The notes under the pieces: generated by a model | Told to the model about the DNA's origin: nothing | Databases searched by the model: none | What the model saw: only the letters and a program-made list of their open reading frames with translations | Program-made: the position numbers and the translations under genes | In this document: piece by piece, positions 62,678 through 64,000 of the stretch | Numbering within the stretch: the first letter of the stretch is position 1 | How the letters are laid out: each line of letters begins with the position of its first letter | Source of the DNA: Accumulibacter sp003538495 | GTDB taxonomy: Bacteria > Pseudomonadota > Gammaproteobacteria > Burkholderiales > Rhodocyclaceae | Direction: 5' to 3' | DNA length: 64,000 bases | Assembly (NCBI RefSeq): GCF_029255145.1 | Contig: NZ_JAPUVQ010000110.1 | Span: forward strand, 20,481 to 84,480

Positions 62678-63487
62678 CTACATGAGCAGCGCCCGGCCTC
62701 CGATCCGCAGCCAGTCGACCGGCCCAAGCCGTGGTCGCTCTCCGAAGACGTCGCCGCGAACCAGCCGAATCCGTTCCAGGACTCGCAGGCCGCCTTGTAC
62801 CGTCAGCCGGATTTCCCAGCCCAACCGACCCGGCAGTTGCTTGATCAGTGGCGTGCCTTCGGTCATCAAGGCGTGCGTCCGCGCGCTCTCGAAAGCAAGC
62901 AGCGCTGCCCATTCGGGGGTCCAGTGGCCGGCCGCGATCTGGGTTTCGGAAATGCCGAAAGCATCGAGGTCGGTCCGTGGCAGATAGACACGATCCTTCC
63001 CCCAGTCAATGGCGATGTCCTGCCAGAAGTTGATTAGTTGCAGGGCCGTACAGATGCAGTCGGAGCAGCGCAGGTTCGCGTTGCTGGCTTTGCCGGCGAG
63101 GTGTAGCACTAGGCGGCCGATGGGATTGGCCGAGCGTCGGCAGTAGTCGAACAGTTCCGGGTAGTCGGCGTAGCGCTTCTTGACGACGTCCTGCGCAAAG
63201 GCGTCGAGCAGGTCGCGGAAAAGCTGCACCGGCAAACGCCATTCGTCGATCGCCAGCGCCAGTTCCCTGAAGGCAGGGGTCGCCGGATCGTGCCCACGGG
63301 TGATGCGGTCGAGTTCGGCGCGGTAGTCGGCAAGCCCGCGCAGGCGCGCCGCATCGCTGGCGTCGCCTTCGTCGGCGATGTCGTCGGCACTGCGGGCAAA
63401 ACGATAGATGGTCTCGATCGGTCGGCGCAGACGCCTGGGAAGCAGGAGCGATGCAACAGGGAAGTTTTCGTAGTGGTCGACGGGCAT
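62678..63487 (-). CDS. hpnC: Hydroxysqualene synthase HpnC
   Basis: Converts presqualene diphosphate to hydroxysqualene. The 269-residue protein starts MPVDHYENFPVASLLLPRRL, has the first aspartate motif FARSADDIADEGDAS (about 29-43), the YCRRSANPIGRLVLHL region and the second motif LINFWQDIAIDWGKDRVYLP (about 150-170). It is the first gene of the operon. HpnC, HpnD and HpnE together make squalene, the hopanoid precursor; a squalene-hopene cyclase gene is not in the window. Confidence 0.92.
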   Translation of the reverse strand: MPVDHYENFPVASLLLPRRLRRPIETIYRFARSADDIADEGDASDAARLRGLADYRAELDRITRGHDPATPAFRELALAIDEWRLPVQLFRDLLDAFAQDVVKKRYADYPELFDYCRRSANPIGRLVLHLAGKASNANLRCSDCICTALQLINFWQDIAIDWGKDRVYLPRTDLDAFGISETQIAAGHWTPEWAALLAFESARTHALMTEGTPLIKQLPGRLGWEIRLTVQGGLRVLERIRLVRGDVFGERPRLGPVDWLRIGGRALLM

Positions 63488-63534
63488 TATGGAGCAGGCG
63501 GGTGAACTCAATCGCGCGAAGGCGCCATCGGCAG

Positions 63535-63564
63535 CTGACAGTATAGGGTCGCCGCGGGTAGAAT
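63535..63564 (+). promoter_or_regulatory. Putative promoter of tRNA-Leu
   Basis: CTGACA (63535-63540) and TAGAAT (63559-63564) with an 18-bp spacer lie about 80 bp before the tRNA 5' end, predicting a start near 63571. Confidence 0.5.
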
Positions 63565-63644
63565 GCCTCACGCGGCGGATCAGGCGAGTCGGTGTGCCGA
63601 CCGAGTCTCGGTCTGCGCGGGGCGTGTGGTCGGTCCGTGGCAGT

Positions 63645-63729
63645 GCCCAGGTGGCGAAATTGGTAGACGCAGCAGGTTTAGGTCCTGCCGCCGCAAGGTG
63701 TGGGGGTTCGATTCCCTTCCTGGGCACCA
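63645..63729 (+). tRNA. tRNA-Leu (anticodon TAG)
   Basis: Class II tRNA of 85 nt with encoded CCA. The acceptor stem pairs GCCCAGG (63645-63651) with CCTGGGC (63719-63725). The anticodon arm GCAGG-TTTAGGT-CCTGC gives anticodon TAG, reading CTA and other CTN leucine codons. The T arm has GGTTCGATTCC, and a long variable arm is present, as expected for leucine tRNAs. Confidence 0.97.
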
Positions 63730-64000
63730 AACAGCAATCCAAGTTGGTCCATCGAAGTCCAGAGAAACCTTAAGTGGGTCCCCATAGTCAAGACAAATAT
63801 CATCTCAGTTTAAGTTGTGCAGTTGACTTCGCTAGCAGCTGGATCGCGCTGCCCCGGTGCTGCCTTTGACTCTGCTTTACCGTGAAAGAACACCCTCTTG
63901 AAGGCGAGCGAATCTCTGGCACTTGATGCCATTGAGAGCAACTGGCAGGAAGAGAGGCTCAGGCGGCAGCGGGGATAAAGCCGTGCTTCTTGAGCATCTT
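63730..64000. other. Region 3' of tRNA-Leu, possible mobile-element boundary
   Basis: No complete gene. The first 100 bp have a lower GC content than the rest of the window. At the right edge a minus-strand frame reads KMLKKHGFIPAAA and stops at 63959-63961, which may be the C-terminus of a larger protein (a transposase is possible but not shown). No terminal inverted repeat can be proven because the other end lies outside the window. Confidence 0.3.

Overview
The window reads as chromosomal DNA of a high-GC denitrifying betaproteobacterium, most likely of the Rhodocyclales (Dechloromonas / Candidatus Accumulibacter type). The basis is gene content: a clade II nitrous-oxide reductase cluster with nosB, heme d1 genes with a fused nirDL, an XrtA/PEP-CTERM-type regulatory set (prsK, prsR, prsT), DUF3567 and DUF3460 small proteins that are typical of betaproteobacteria, and hpnCDE squalene genes. 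The assignment is an inference from families; no 16S rRNA is present.

Layout. 1-1214: suhB (cut by the window edge) diverges from trmJ. 1260-9344: cysE, then an extended isc operon (iscR, a NifS-like desulfurase, iscS, iscU, iscA, hscB, hscA, fdx, iscX and a DUF2237 gene). An autoregulated iscR promoter lies over the end of cysE. 9399-10958 (minus): a copper-handling group made of a membrane-anchored YtkA/FixH-like protein, a decayed SCO1/SenC chaperone and a PCu(A)C chaperone. 11242-22032: nosZ, two c-type cytochromes, nosB, nosD, nosG, nosH, nosF, nosL, nosY and a TlpA-like thioredoxin, with FNR/DNR boxes before nosZ and before the diheme cytochrome and a strong terminator at the end. 22159-25283: nirF, nirDL, nirG and nirH for heme d1. 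25284-29688: a degraded stretch holding trxC (intact) and remnants of an aromatic-type flavin monooxygenase cassette (frameshifted ABM protein, twice-broken MBL hydrolase, monooxygenase lacking its GD motif, intact DUF2783).

29723-44218: exopolysaccharide and envelope genes: an O-antigen ligase/polymerase-like protein, a TIGR03013-type sugar transferase, prsK/prsR/prsT, a UDP-HexNAc dehydrogenase and epimerase pair, a Sel1/SLT lytic transglycosylase and a trypsin-like protease. 44286-49996: a DinG/YoaA helicase, an ATP-grasp-like protein of unknown role, and the molybdenum-cofactor genes mobB, moeA, moaD and moaE. 50127-53413: clpB behind a heat-shock promoter, then DUF3567 and DUF3460 proteins. 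53548-58445: a CoA-ligase/GNAT fusion, OsmC protein, methyltransferase and tRNA 2-selenouridine synthase. 58474-60375: tesA-type esterase divergent from an orphan ABC ATPase, then a protein of unknown function. 60488-63487 (minus): hpnC, hpnD, hpnE. 63645-63729: tRNA-Leu(TAG), followed by a possible mobile-element boundary.

The nos, nir, copper and cytochrome genes together suggest terminal denitrification under low-oxygen (FNR-type) control; the isc and moa/moe/mob genes supply Fe-S clusters and Mo cofactor to such enzymes. Broken genes are concentrated in two places (9.9-10.5 kb and 25.9-29.5 kb), while the rest of the window shows intact reading frames.
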